64,000 bases of DNA from Cheilinus undulatus (Eukaryota; Chordata; Actinopteri; Labriformes; Labridae), in contig NC_054885.1 in assembly GCF_018320785.1 (NCBI RefSeq), positions 6,584,921-6,648,920 on the forward strand. The letters run 5' to 3'. The first letter of the stretch is position 1; every line of letters begins with the position of its first letter. The position numbers and the translations under genes were made by a program. The notes under the pieces are model-generated. The model had not been told where the DNA came from. It saw only the letters and a program-made list of their open reading frames with translations, and made no database searches. Shown in pieces: positions 1 through 10,700 of this stretch.

Positions 1-415
1 CTTATTTCGATACCTTAGCAACAAAGATAAGAATCCTGAGCATCCTATATTGGGTAATATTTTGTTTAAATTATTATATTTTTAGGCCAACTCGTGCATA
101 AATCAAGTACAGAGATGTTCCCAATGCATTTGTGCAATTCAGACAATGTGACAGTGTAAGCCAGCAAGATTTGAAGCATTATTCCCCCCTTCCCTAGATG
201 CATTTGTGCTCTTCCTCCAGGGTATTCTTGCAAGAATCAGTTAAACCGTCAGTATCCCCTGCTCAAAACTTGCCAAATCAGTCCCACTCACTTCACAGGC
301 AGTGGTAATACTGATAAAAGACTTTGTTTAAATCTTTCTATGATACCATAAAATGTGTGGTCATGATTTTTAATAATCTTGCAAAGTAGATGGATTTACC
401 AGTCTGTATAATCAT
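1..415. other. Intergenic, nothing recognised
   Basis: AT-rich sequence with no open frame, repeat terminus or RNA-like structure that I could identify. Confidence 0.5.
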
Positions 416-494
416 GTAAAGCTCCAGTCTGAACGGTTGTGCCAGGTCTGAAATCAACCCTGACCGATCAGTTATTTGAGAACGAGGCGATAAC

Positions 495-880
495 TAAGGG
501 CGGGGATTAGTTGTACAGGCAAGCTGTTAGCAGTGTGTAGCATTTAGCTCGGATGTAGCTATAGTTTAGCATTCCACATTTATTTATCAAGCAAAGAGAC
601 CAACTGAAAGCTTCTCTTGGCAGAGATGGTGTTTTTGCACTTCTCCCAACCGGCCTTGGCATTAGTTTTATCCACCGAAAAGCTCCACTCTTCATAAACT
701 ATGGCAGCACTTTTCTGTCGAGCTCAGGTTACTAACAGAGCTACGCATGCCTGCTAACTCATATTGTCTCATTGCTCTGATTGGCCTGTAATGATTGTGA
801 CAGACAGAATGTTCGTCCAATCACCTTCTGAGAATGCCCTTCACAATCACTGTATGGGAGCTTTCCCAGAAGAATGTGAA
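495..880. repeat. Dispersed repeat, inverted match to about 43.38-43.72 kb
   Basis: Several blocks in this stretch reappear reverse-complemented at about 43,380-43,720. They include a block with GGATGTAGCTATA, one with TTCATAAACTATGGCAGCA, and one with GGGAGCTTTCCCAGA followed by GAATGTGAAATA. The two copies are diverged. The match stops where the Tc1 element starts, so the Tc1 probably jumped into this older repeat. The repeat superfamily is not known to me. Confidence 0.6.
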
Positions 881-883
881 ATA

Positions 884-1825
884 CACTACACTGCCAAAAG
901 TATTCACTCACCCATCCAATCACTTCCATGGCCACAGGTGTATACAATCAAGCACCTAGGTACGCAGACTGTTTCTACAAACATTTGTGAAAGAATGGGT
1001 TGCTCTCAGCAGCTCAGTGAATTCCAGCGTGGTACTGTGATAGGATGCCACCTGTGCAACAAACCCAGTCATGAGATTTCCGCACTCCTAAATATTTCAC
1101 AGTCAACTGTCAGTGGTATTATAACAAAGTGGAAGCCATTGGGAACGACAGCAACTCAGCCACGAAGTGGTTGGCCACGTAAAATGACGGAGCGAGGTCA
1201 GCGGATGCTGAGGCGCATAGTGCGTAGAGGTCACCACCTCTCTGCAGAGACAATCCCTACAGACCTCCAAACTTCATGTGGTTTTCAGATTAGCTGAAGA
1301 ACAGTGTATAGAGAGCTTCATGGAATGGGTTTCCATGGCCGAGCAGCTGCATCCAAGCCATACAACACCAAGTGCAATGCAAAGCATCGGATGCAGTGGT
1401 GTAAAGCACGCCTCCACTGGACTCTAGAGCAGTGGAGACACATTCTCTGGAGTGGCGAATCACGCGTCTGGGTTAGGCGGTTGCCAGGAGAATGGTACTT
1501 GTCTGACTGCATTGTACCAAGTGTAAAGTTTGGTGGAGGGGGGATTATGGTGTAGGGTTGTTTTTCCGGAGCTGGGCTTGGCCCCTTAGTTCCAGTGAAA
1601 GGAACTCTGAATGCTTCAGCATACCAAGAGACTTTGGACAATTCCATGCTCCAAACTTTGTGGGAACAGTTTGGGGATGGCCCCTTCCTGTTCCAACATG
1701 ACTGTGCACCAGTGCACAAAGCAAGGTCCATAAAGACATGGAGGAGAGAGTTTGGTGTGGATGAACTCGACTGGCCTGCACAGAGTCCTAGACCCAACAG
1801 AACACCTTTGCAATGAATTACAGTA
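884..1825 (+). mobile_element. Tc1-like DNA transposon, 3'-truncated
   Basis: The left terminus begins CACTACACTGCCAAAAGTA, the end of a Tc1/mariner family common in fishes (recognised from memory). It follows a TA dinucleotide at 882-883, as expected for the TA target duplication. The left end and most of the transposase region are present. Similarity ends soon after the segment for the third catalytic residue (about 1,825), and no right inverted repeat follows. The copy is dead because it lacks one end and its transposase is broken. Confidence 0.9.
995..1816 (+). pseudogene. Tc1-like transposase pseudogene
   Basis: The frame starts at the ATG at 995 (MGCSQQLSEFQRG). It encodes an N-terminal helix-turn-helix region (HEISALLNISQSTVSGIITKW), then the DDE domain. 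The frame is broken by TGA at 1295-1297 and TAG at 1553-1555; both lie in the same reading frame as the flanking pieces, so they are point mutations. The motif expected as WSDES reads WSGES, so the first catalytic aspartate is lost. About nine residues are missing just after it, in frame. The second aspartate segment (FQHDCAPVH) is intact. The region expected to carry the third acidic residue (SPDLNP-EH type) is shifted out of frame near 1,795. Product function in intact relatives: cut-and-paste transposase acting at the TIRs. Confidence 0.9.
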
Positions 1826-1829
1826 CTGT

Positions 1830-3035
1830 ACGTGTTTTTTGAGACAGCATGTCTACATTTTTTTTCAATTAATTAACATTCAGGTTAATTAAGACAGTGC
1901 ATACTCTGTTGAATACCATTTAGCCAGCAATATTTGGTACCAGAAAAGAAAATATCACCAGCATGTACTACACTTGATGCTTTTCATTAGCATATGCTCC
2001 AAAACAAAAACAGCTCTGTTATTTTCTTGATCTACAGTGTTGAAAAGTAGCAAAGCTTTTACATAGAAACATGTCTTTAGCTTTAGTTTCAATGTAAAGC
2101 TGCTGCAAGAGGATTACTAGGATTAAATATTAAACAGAAAGGTCTACATCTTTTGTTTGAGGACAACAGAACGCACTGTCTACATTTTTGCAAATAGACT
2201 GGCAGCTTTCTATCAAAGTTTAGACAGTGCTGTCATCTTTGCTTGCCTTTTTTGGTCAGAACATCCATGAAAATTTGTCTCATTTGCACTGAAAAGCTGG
2301 CAATCATTGCAGTCATGCATTTCAGAAAGTTTGCAGGAGTTTGCATTCATCTTTGGTGGTTAAAAAAAGCAAATACTCAGTATAGGATGAATAAGACTTC
2401 TGTTGTTGTTGTTTGCATTCTTGTTTAATGACAAGAATAACTTCATTACAGTAGCATGTATGCCACCTCTTCATAAAAACTGTTTCAGTCTATTTCTATA
2501 CTGGTTACAGTAAAAAGACTGCAGACAGCGGCCGGTCACTGCATCCATTTTGCAGCTGTGACAGCTCTGACCGACTACCTGAGCTAAAGAGCCCATCTGC
2601 AGAGGGCCTTCAGGGGTCACATGTGTGCTGAGAGCAGCAAGCAGAATGGGTAATGGTCCCCGGTTATGAGAGCGGGTCCCAGGTGTGTTTCACAGGTATG
2701 TAGCTGTAACCTTGACTCTGCACACATACGTGCACACGCGGTATAAATCCAAACTACTGCCAGCTGAATGATAGGAAAGTTAATCAGACAAAAGAGGTCA
2801 ATTGCTGCTGCAGCTGTGATGGATGGATGGACGGATGGATGAAGGGTCTGCACGTGTATGTGTGATTTTGCTGCTCACACAGAGTCCAGATTTCATTCCG
2901 TCAGAGGAGATAAAGTGACATTCTGCTGGTATGAAAGCAATTTGTGTCTCTCTTTGAAATAACAGCAGATCAAAATAACTGCACTGAGAAAAGGGCAACG
3001 TGCTGTGTCACTTTGTGTAGATTACTTTATTGATC
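1830..3035. other. Intergenic, with a short GGAT microsatellite
   Basis: No gene seen. A (GGAT)n-type run with one interruption lies at 2818-2841. The remainder is AT-rich, with TTG and T runs. Confidence 0.5.
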
Positions 3036-3039
3036 TGAC

Positions 3040-3287
3040 TATATAGTCCTCACGCACTCCTCCGCCTTTAAATAAGTGTGCAGAGTCGCTCTGAGCAGGT
3101 GATTTGATGGGCAGACGTGGCCTCTCCATCAGGCAGAGACAAGTTGTACAATTTTTACATTATCACACATGATCAGATCCGAGTTTGTGACCTTAAATCA
3201 CATGAATAAAAACGCAGCTAAAGCTGGAATAAAGAACTAGAAGTGTAAAAGGAGAAAACTGTTTGTATTCTACTTAAACCTCTCTGA
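3040..3287 (+). repeat. Local duplication, copy A
   Basis: About 245 bp that recurs at 5300-5544 with roughly 80-85% identity by eye. Shared blocks include GAGCAGGTGATTTGATGGGC, CTCTCCATCAGGC and TATCACACATGATCAGATCC. No open reading frame is conserved between the copies. Confidence 0.8.
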
Positions 3288-3429
3288 CTTAAGCACAGAG
3301 CTGCTCAGACCATGGGCAACAGAGACGACTCAAACGATCTTTAATTGTGATAGAAAATAAAAGCATTCACTTTTTTTAAATTGCATCATCATGTTTTTTT
3401 AAAAGATTGATATTAGAGTTATTGATGCC

Positions 3430-3556
3430 TTTGTTACAGAGGAGAACTGTGGATTGAGTCAGAGACAGGGATGAGAGAGATGGGAATGATATTCAGGAAA
3501 GGAGCATTGGTCCTACTTGAACCCAGGCTGCCTAACTGCTAGGCCATCTGTGCTCC
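3430..3556 (-). repeat. tRNA-derived SINE, minus strand
   Basis: Reverse-complement reading gives an A-box-like GGCCTAGCAGTTAGGC, a B-box-like GGGTTCAAGTA, then a body with TCCTTTCCTGAATATCATTC and CTGTCTCTGACTC. This order matches the better copy at 9636-9833. The head is slightly truncated and the A-rich tail has decayed. Confidence 0.7.
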
Positions 3557-3559
3557 AAT

Positions 3560-4195
3560 CATATGCTATTTTATTGGGCACTGTAGTTCTGCTACTGCAG
3601 TGGAGGAGCAGCTGGATGCTACTCAACACAGTCTTTTTGTACAATAATGGACACCACAGCACATCTGAATGTCTCGTTTCCATTTAGCTTAGTGAAGGAC
3701 TCAGACGTTATCTCCACTTTAGCCATTTTCATTTACTTTCAAATCAGTAGCAAGTTCTTTTTTAGATAATGTTACTTCAAATGCACCAGGAGTTCCTTAT
3801 TTTCTTCTGATATAAGGGCAGGTTTTAACCACAACAGAAAGAGCATACCTCTATCTCAAGACAGAACAAATTATAGAGTAAAAGCAGCATTTCTCACAGA
3901 GTGGGACTATACAGGGATGGTTTGGGGGGCAGAAGAGGTTATCACACCAGATTCTTTTCATGGGTTTATTTATCATGTTTATACTCTTCTAACTGCAGTG
4001 TAACTGTATTTTATTCATCAGCAGTGCGTTGTGTAAAGATGCTCAAACATCATTACTCGTCCATTGAAATATTGCAATCAATGTTCCATAATTATAGCTG
4101 AGCTAAATTTCTAAAATAAAAGGTCATTCCTCAAGTAGTTCATGTAAAAAAGGATAATGGGTTTGTGAAAAACTAGAAAGAATGACTCAAAAAGT
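3560..4195. other. Intergenic, nothing recognised
   Basis: No coding or repeat signature beyond weak similarity of 3770-3840 to about 15,020-15,060. Confidence 0.4.
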
Positions 4196-4199
4196 TTGC

Positions 4200-4470
4200 T
4201 TTTAGCTTGATGGGTGGCTTAAACTGGGTTACTAATACAGAGAACGCAACTAAACATGAACTCCTGAAAAGCATAAGATCACTAGATATCACTAAGTCAT
4301 TTTGTACTTGCCCTCCTGCTAATGTTTAACTAAGTTGAAGCTGTCTCCTACCTTTAAGTCATGGTAAAAAAGCAAACTAAAAATACTACATCTCTTTGAC
4401 TTCATTCAAGAAATTCCTAAGAACTCATATTGCAAAACTGCTTCAGATGTGTTATGAAAGGCAAAATAGT
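4200..4470 (+). repeat. Dispersed/local repeat D, copy 1
   Basis: Contains TGAACTCCTGAAAAGCATAA, AGTCATTTTGTACTTGCCCT and, 70 bp on, ACATCTCTTTGACTTCA. The same blocks in the same order recur at 4690-5105. The first blocks recur again at 15,300-15,440. Confidence 0.65.
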
Positions 4471-4689
4471 ATAATTTCATGTTTTTCTTCCATGTCCATG
4501 GACGAGTGGTAGATTTATGTGATATCTCACAATCATGTCTGAGTTTTTACTGGCCCAAAGCTAACTTATGTGGGAGTCATTGGTTTAGTTTGGTTGTTTT
4601 GTCGCTGTGGTCCCTATATTTATTTGTCTTTGAAAGACATGGCATGACTTTAATAATTTATTTTAAAAGATTTCTTGGACCCCCAGGGT

Positions 4690-5105
4690 CCCCCTGGTTT
4701 GAGCCCTAAATCAGAGACTCGTAAGAATTGCTCCATATACTCATAATGATCTTAAATGTATGTTTTGGTGAACCTTAGCTGGGTTTCTAACGGAGAATAC
4801 TACTAAACGTGAACTCTTGAAAAGCACTCATCACTGAGTCATTTTGTACATGCACTCCTACTAATGTTTAACACTGTAAAACAGCATATTTGGCATTATA
4901 AGCACTTTAAATCTGTCCTCTGGTGCTAAGTCATGGTTTCAGACCTCACTGATGCAGTGTAGATCCCATTAATGCCATAACTTTAACATCTCTTTGACTT
5001 CAACTGAGCCCCAAATCAAGAAACTCAAAATAATTGGTCCACATTCTCATTATGATCTTAAATGTTTGTGTTTAGAAATGCAAAATAGTAGAATTTCAGA
5101 CATGT
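4690..5105 (+). repeat. Dispersed/local repeat D, copy 2
   Basis: Direct copy of 4200-4470 with extra sequence. Shared blocks are GTGAACTCTTGAAAAGCA, GAGTCATTTTGTACATGCAC, ACATCTCTTTGACTTCAACT and AAATGCAAAATAGTAGAATT. It also duplicates internally: ACTCATAATGATCTTAAATG near 4740 recurs as TCTCATTATGATCTTAAATG near 5052. Confidence 0.6.
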
Positions 5106-5175
5106 TTTAAATGCAATTAGTCCTGTTTAACTATAAAAAAATCAGTGATTAACTGCAACTTAAATGATTAAGAGC

Positions 5176-5544
5176 CCTATTTATCACACATGAGCAGATC
5201 CTTAAATCACACGAATAATAACTGAATCAAAGCTGAAATGAAGGGTAAATGGTGCCGAAGTGTAAGAGGAAAAAAGCCATTTATATTCTGCTTAAACCAC
5301 ACACTCACTCACACACTCCTCTGCCTTTAAATTAGAGTGCAGTGCCGCTCTGAGCAGGTGATTTGATGGGCAGAAGTGGCTTCTCCATCAGGCGGAGACG
5401 ACTCGTACAATTTTGCCATTATCACACATGATCAGATCCGAGCTTGTGACCTTAAATCACATGAATAAAAACTGAATTACAGCTGTGATGAAGGATAAAC
5501 GGTGCAGAAGTGTAAGGGGAAAATCCATTTCTACTCTACTTGAG
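5176..5544 (+). repeat. Local duplication, tandem copies C (partial) and B
   Basis: 5176-5300 holds only the 3' half of the unit (TATCACACATGAGCAGATCC through CTGCTTAAACC). It runs directly into a complete unit at 5300-5544 that matches 3040-3287. This makes one and a half tandem units about 2 kb from copy A. Confidence 0.75.
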
Positions 5545-5545
5545 G

Positions 5546-6780
5546 ACATGTATGCACACCCACACGCACGCATGCAGAAGAAGTGGCCTGACGATGCAAG
5601 ATAAGATAAATATCATCAATTAATCATCATCCAAAACATGCAAGAGCATTAGCATGTGTGGATTAAAGCGCTGTACTCACCTATTCAAACCTTAACATTA
5701 GAAAATATTGATTTTAATGGATTTTGGAGGCTGGAGGAATAGTAAGAATCTCGGCTAATACATCAACTAACAGACAAAGATGTTGCTTGAGTCTTTAATC
5801 CGCGTTAGTGAAATCCCATTAAGATTCAATAGTTGGAAAAAGAAATATTGAAATCAGCTTCAGTCCGTTAGAAAAAGAAGTGGAAAAAGAAAGTCCAGAT
5901 TAGGACAGTTTTTAATGACTGTTAATTTGTTTCATAAGGGATCGAATCCAGGATTTAAAGGGTAATTCCACAGGAAAACAGCTAAATCCAGAGCGCCTTT
6001 ATCAGGGTGGCAGCTGGTCAAAAGTCCCACTTCCCATTCTCTTCAGAAGAGGAGAGGCATTAAATCTCCTTCAGGAAAAAGGTGGAAATATAAACAAAGG
6101 AGATGGACAAAGAAATGAGTTGTGTGGTTTCTCACTTTTCTATGCATCTGTCTGCTGCTTTGCCTCACACTCCACACACAATCACACCAAATTATTCACT
6201 CTCTTTGCAGTCAGCTAAATTCTTCCCAGTGATAATATTCCCTGAAATGCAAAGGAATTGTTCATGAATAATCTCTGTATGTCAATAAATAAATGGAGCT
6301 ACAGTGGAAGTGGTACGTCACAGAAATGCAAAAATAAAGAGCGAATCCTCTCTGATGCAAGATGACGTGTGAGTGGTGGGACAGGAGATGTTTTAGACGA
6401 AACAAAATGGAATTAATGAGATGGACAAAAAGACGATTAAAGAGCAAAGTTGGAGAAAAAAGTGATGGTGAAGGAAAAAAAGGGGAGAAAAATCCTCGGC
6501 AGGTTTTTTTGTCCTAGTCCATTCTCTTTGAGTGCTTGTGTAAGTCTGTCTGCGAGATGAGAGTGAGAAAGATAGGCGACAGAGAGAGAGAGAGGGAGAA
6601 AAGAGAGAGGAAAAGAGGGCAGGGGGAGAGAAGGCGGCGGGCGGAGTGTATAAACACAGTTGACACCCAGACAGAATGGACAAGAGCCGGCCTGGAAATC
6701 CGCTTTGCCACAACAGAGCACTGTTGCTCTTGAGTTAGGCCTCCAATCAGTTTGACCTTCACCTCAGAAACACCAAACGA
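5546..6780. other. Intergenic, purine-rich tract
   Basis: No gene recognised. A GA-rich tract at about 6578-6640 produces open frames on the minus strand that look like low-complexity artefacts (runs of Ser and Leu). Confidence 0.45.
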
Positions 6781-6804
6781 AGGCTTGGATGCATAGAAAC
6801 AGAA

Positions 6805-6810
6805 TTTATT
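6805..6810 (-). terminator. Possible poly(A) signal, minus strand
   Basis: Plus-strand TTTATT reads AATAAA on the minus strand. It is followed (lower coordinates) by a GT-rich stretch, TTCGTTTGGTGTTTCTGAGG, as in a downstream element. It would end a minus-strand transcript coming from about 8-9 kb. No transcript is proven. Confidence 0.3.
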
Positions 6811-6929
6811 GCAGGGTTTGGAAACAAAAGGACATGTAAGGAGGACAGTGTGTGATCACTTTTTTTGTGCAACATAGAAAATGACAAGATGTGGTCTGTG
6901 ATGATGCCTGGAGAAGGTGCGTGCTTGAT

Positions 6930-7553
6930 GAGTCACTGTGGGCGAAAACCAAAGTGAGAAAAACACAGATTAGAGTATGCAGGGGGAGAGTGATGCGAGG
7001 ATGACACGGCATGAGGAGAGAATCAGCTGAGTGCCGGATGATGGGAGGGGATTCATGGCGTACCAAAGCCAGATTACAGGCCGGAGTGTTTGAATGTATG
7101 TGCACCCCACACACAAGACACCTCGCATACACAGAAAACAAAGACTTTGAGACAGACACTAAACACTAAGTCGACCTACCTATGGTTAGAATTAAGAATC
7201 GGCCAAAAAAGATGCATAGGATGGAGGGAGGAAAAAAGAGAAGGGGGGAATAGGAAATAGGAAAAAGGTACAAAAGTGAAAAAGGCATAAATAGAAAAGA
7301 CAAGCAAGCCAATTAAAATGTCTCTAAAGTAAGGAAATTACAACACAAGTGGAGTCAAAAAAGGAGCCAAAGTTAAAGGTGGACGGTCAGTACGTTTACA
7401 TGCACGGTGAGGGCATTTAGCTGGCTGTTGCAGTGAGCGAGCGCATCCTTCGATGCCCCTGTTAGGTGGCGATATAACCCCTTAGCCATCAGCTAACTGA
7501 ATGCATGTTGAAAGGTGAAGCATGGACAAACTTTGCAACTAGCCAGGGCTGCT
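6930..7553. other. Intergenic or putative 3' UTR
   Basis: No convincing coding sequence. If the minus-strand unit at 8.3-8.9 kb is real, this would lie in its 3' untranslated region. Confidence 0.3.
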
Positions 7554-7640
7554 CGATTATCATAGAAATCATAATCACAATCACTTTTCGATCATAGAAC
7601 CCAATTGCTTGATTTTACATCTGCAGCACATGCAGCTTAC
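7554..7640 (+). mobile_element. hAT-like 5' terminus, fragment
   Basis: Begins CAGGGCTGCTCGATTATCAT, then AT-rich sequence with ATCATAATCACAATCAC. This matches the start of a fish hAT non-autonomous family known to me from memory. I found no matching right end nearby, so it is a fragment. Confidence 0.5.
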
Positions 7641-8306
7641 TCTAGAAAAAAAGCATTAAAGAAGGGTAAAAAAGCACAACTATACCAAAAAGCTGAAACT
7701 TTTAACACACGGCAAATCCTGCAAACAAAACTACATGTAGCACAGTAATCCTTCACTCATGATTATCTTGTTTTCATGAGCTTAAATTGCAGTTGAAATT
7801 CAAATTAGCCCAAAATGATGCACATTAGGTGTCTACCTTGTGCCGATATCTAAAAGTAGAAAACGGCGCAGCTTCTGCTATGCTAAGCATGCATGCTGCG
7901 TGACTTCCGGGTCAAAATCTTGCAAGGAAGCTGTGCGGAATGCCTAGTCCAGTTCGGGTCCAATTCAGGCAAGAGTAAATCACGTTAACTCAGCCTTAGT
8001 CTGACTTTGAGAGGTTCAGTTTAGCAAGATTTCAGAGCATTTTAGAAGTCAGGTTTAGTGAACCAATGCGACTTTTCTAAGTGCATGTAAATGTACTGAG
8101 TGAGCGGAGTGGAGGGGGGAGGAGGAGCAGGGAGCGTGGGCTGCACAGGGATAGAAAAGGCTGGAAGTGATAGCGATGGAGAGGAAAGGGAGGATGAATG
8201 AAGGGGAGAAAAAAAAGAGAATAAAAGGGGGTAAAAAAAATCCCCCTCGCCTTTCTCTTTCTCTTTTTCTCTGTCTCTCTGCCTCTCTCCCCCCTCCTTG
8301 TCTGGC

Positions 8307-8615
8307 TCATAAATAGAAGAAATTGTTGACCAGGTAAATGGCGAAATAGATGAGAAGACAGAGGACCGAGAGAGCAAGCAAATGAAAAGGTAAAGCACCT
8401 CCCAGCAGCGCGATGAGGAAAAAAAAAAACAAAAAACGAAAGATAAAAGCAAATACTCCAGTGGCCTCCGTTGTCTCCAGTCTGAGGGTGGAAGGGGGGA
8501 TTGGCTGCTGCCAGTTGTTCCCCTTCCCCGGCTGCTTTCTTCTGTCTCTCCTCCCAAAAAAACACTTCCCATCCAGATGACAAAAAGCACACGGGCGTCC
8601 TCTCCTCTCCCTCAA
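8307..8615 (-). CDS. Putative small membrane protein ORF, unrecognised
   Basis: A 102-codon minus-strand frame from the ATG at 8615. The first 50 residues are basic and polar (MRERRGRPCAFC...). Residues about 53-102 are almost entirely hydrophobic and end in LLIYFAIYLVNNFFYL then stop, enough for one or two membrane spans. A candidate AATAAA lies 1.5 kb downstream. Against it: part of the hydrophobic stretch comes from a poly(A/T) run (FFFF) at about 8417-8428. The codons show no clear bias, and overlapping frames are also open because the region is GA/CT-rich. I do not recognise the family and it could be a chance frame. A spliced alternative is possible, since GGGAG at about 8400 follows a pyrimidine tract and could be an acceptor. 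Confidence 0.2.
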   Translation of the reverse strand: MRERRGRPCAFCHLDGKCFFGRRDRRKQPGKGNNWQQPIPPSTLRLETTEATGVFAFIFRFLFFFFLIALLGGALPFHLLALSVLCLLIYFAIYLVNNFFYL

Positions 8616-8881
8616 CTCTGCTCTGAAAGCTCACGCCACTCACACAGGTTGGACATTGTTGCAGCGGCAACACAAAGTCTCAGCAACGTTGCCCGGTGGG
8701 AGGAAAAAAAAGGCATTGGGCTCTGCTGCGAGTGAAGCGCTGGCTGCCTCATGAGCGAGGATACTGAGCTGCTCTGTCTCCCCTCTCCCGCCCATCCCTG
8801 CGAAAAAAGATGGGAGGAAGGGAGGTGGGCCCACACGCTGCATTAGTATTCATTGAAAGAGTGTGAGAGAGAGGGAGGAGG

Positions 8882-8883
<2 letters not shown>

Positions 8884-8916
<33 letters not shown>
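8884..8916 (+). repeat. (GA)n microsatellite
   Basis: About 16 uninterrupted GA units, preceded by an imperfect GAGAG/GGAGG tract from 8866. It gives Leu-Ser repeat frames on the minus strand that are not genes. Confidence 0.95.
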
Positions 8917-8918
<2 letters not shown>

Positions 8919-9458
8919 GCCTTCCAACAAATGTCGAGGAACCAAACTGGTGAGAAACTGATAAGAGACTGGCTCCCCCTACTGTCAATCACTGATAACT
9001 GGAACCACTGGAAGAGCAGGGTCTGACCAGTCTGAGGCTTTATAGACCTACAGTTTAACATTTTTAAAGGCAGGTTCTTTTTTATCTTTTATATGCATCA
9101 ATGAGGACAAAGACATCAAATTTGTAAAGTGTTGGAAAAGAAGCTCCACAACCCACCAGTGCAAAGGGAATTTGCTGGACCTACCAGCAAAAGTAGTACA
9201 TCAACAAGCGATCTGTGACACAAATCAACATAGTTTAAACCCAGGTTTACTGGTTATCCTGCTCTGAGAGCAGAACCAGGCAGACTAGACTGACCAACTG
9301 TGCCAGATCAGTAGGGTTATAATAATTTTGGAATTTTCTATCAGTTTTTATTCAATTTTAACTGCACTTTTATTTGTTTTATTGCTAATTTGTTCGTTTT
9401 GTTCAGCTATAACTTAGCAGAAATGTTTTGTTTTAATTTAGCTTTTATTAGTTTTAGT

Positions 9459-9967
9459 TAGGGATGGGTATTATACGGTATATATACAGTTCCTAATCTG
9501 CGCCTGAACCGATACTTTTTAGAGAAAAAAGTGTGCTGAAAGCCGGCAGGAGAATAAAAGTTGTATTGGGTTTCGTGAATGATTTGCAGAAAAATCTAGT
9601 AAAGACGGCAGTAGAACATGGGATAAGAAAAGTCGAGAGGGGTTGCCTAGTGGTTAAGGTGCACCCCATGTACATGGGCAGCCTTGGTTCAAATCCAGCC
9701 TGTGGCTCTTTCCTGCATGTCTCTTCTCACTTTCTTGTCCCTGTTTCTGTTTCTATTCACTGTCCTCCTCTGTCAAATAAAGGCAAAAAAAAGCCCCAAA
9801 TAAATCTTTACAAAAAAAAAAAAAGAGGAAAAGTGGAGAGCACGCCTTTCATTTTGGCTGATGATGAGTCGCACAGAGTTGTTATCTGTGTTGTAATACA
9901 GTCCGGTAGGTATCAGTTGTGTTGGTACCAAGACCATGTCAGTACCACATTTCTACACTCATCCCTA
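9459..9967 (+). mobile_element. Non-autonomous hAT-like element with a SINE inside
   Basis: Left end TAGGGATGGGTATTATACGG; the right end reads TAGGGATGAGTGTAGAAATG on the minus strand. Flanking 8-mers are GTTTTAGT (9451-9458) and GTTTAAGT (9968-9975), 7 of 8 matching, the size of a hAT target duplication. The interior has no intact ORF, and a SINE occupies 9636-9833. A related diverged copy starts at about 21,327. Confidence 0.75.
9636..9833 (+). repeat. tRNA-derived SINE, best copy in window
   Basis: A-box TGCCTAGTGG (9644-9653) and B-box GGTTCAAATCC (9686-9696) stand 32 bp apart, the pol III internal promoter layout. Then follow a conserved body (CCTGTGGCTCTTTCCTGCAT), a tail with AATAAAGGCAAAAAAAAGCC, and a final A13 run. 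About six diverged relatives lie elsewhere in the window. Its promoter boxes are the best preserved of the set, so it is probably the youngest copy. Confidence 0.9.
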
Positions 9968-9974
9968 GTTTAAG

Positions 9975-10220
9975 TGTTGTTACCTCTGCCAAGGAGCTAA
10001 TGTGATCAGGTGGGTTTGTTCGTTTGTTAGTTTGTTAGCAAAACAACTCAAAAAGTTGTGGACGGATTTTGATGAAATTTTCAGGAAATGTCAGAACTGG
10101 CATAAGGAAAAACTGATTAGATTTTGTGACTGATCCGGATCACCATCTGGATCCAGGAATTTTTTTTAAAGGATCCTGTACCATTGGGAGATAGGGCTAA
10201 CGACGGAGGTCTGCGCTGTT
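9975..10220 (+). repeat. Dispersed repeat (CCTCTGCCAAGGAG family), copy 1
   Basis: Starts TGTTACCTCTGCCAAGGAG, then GATTTTGATGAAATTTTCAG, a GATCCGGATCACC block and GGATCCAGGAATTTTTTTTA, ending GGAGGTCTGCGCT. This is a widespread animal repeat that I know by sequence but cannot name with certainty. Its end recurs at 10,612-10,700. Confidence 0.7.
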
Positions 10221-10611
10221 ACCACTTTACACCAGGAGATGGCGGACACGATTAACTTGTATCCCAGCAGCATTTTGGGTGTGTTTCTATTCAAAGTTTT
10301 GGAGTTTATAGCGTTTGAAAGACGCACGCCCGGTCGAGGAGACGAGTTGGAGCATAACAGAGAGAAAGACAGCCAACTGTAGCGAGAATACTCACAATGC
10401 TTGGCGGAATAGAGGAATATTCACCCTCTGCCATGACTTCCAGTCTGGCAGTGAGACCATGAGTGAGACTGTCAGTGCATCTGTTGGCACCAGCAGGCAA
10501 TGCTTCCACCATGACAGTCTACCTGTAGCGAAGCCAATGCTTTGCCTCACCATGTTTCCACCCCACCAGGGAGGGAGTAATTAGCGAATGCTGTGGTGGG
10601 GGGCACATGGG

Positions 10612-10700
10612 GACGGATCCAGGAATTTTTTAAAGGATTCTTCACTACTGGGAGATAGGGCTAATGGTGGAGGTCTGCGCTCTCCGAGTGCTTTTCTATT
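10612..10700 (+). repeat. Dispersed repeat (CCTCTGCCAAGGAG family), 3' fragment
   Basis: Repeats the last part of 9975-10,220 (GGATCCAGGAATTTTTTAAA through GGAGGTCTGCGCT) and continues into TCTCCGAGTGCTTTTCTA, which copy 1 lacks. About 390 bp of unrelated sequence separates the two. An insertion with duplication, or two independent copies, would both explain it. Confidence 0.65.

Noticed and set aside
1318-1813. Minus-strand ORFs of 159, 78 and 65 codons
   Set aside because: Antisense shadows of the Tc1 transposase pseudogene.
6393-6762. Minus-strand ORFs with LSLSLSL and PPSLSLPS runs
   Set aside because: Translation of GA-rich microsatellite-like DNA in several frames at once.
8749-9061. 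Ser-Leu repeat ORFs on the minus strand
   Set aside because: They cross the (GA)n tract at 8884-8916; no homology or splice support.
9636-9710. A possible tRNA gene, since A- and B-boxes are well formed
   Set aside because: No acceptor stem pairing, and the sequence continues into a SINE body and A-rich tail; it is a SINE head.
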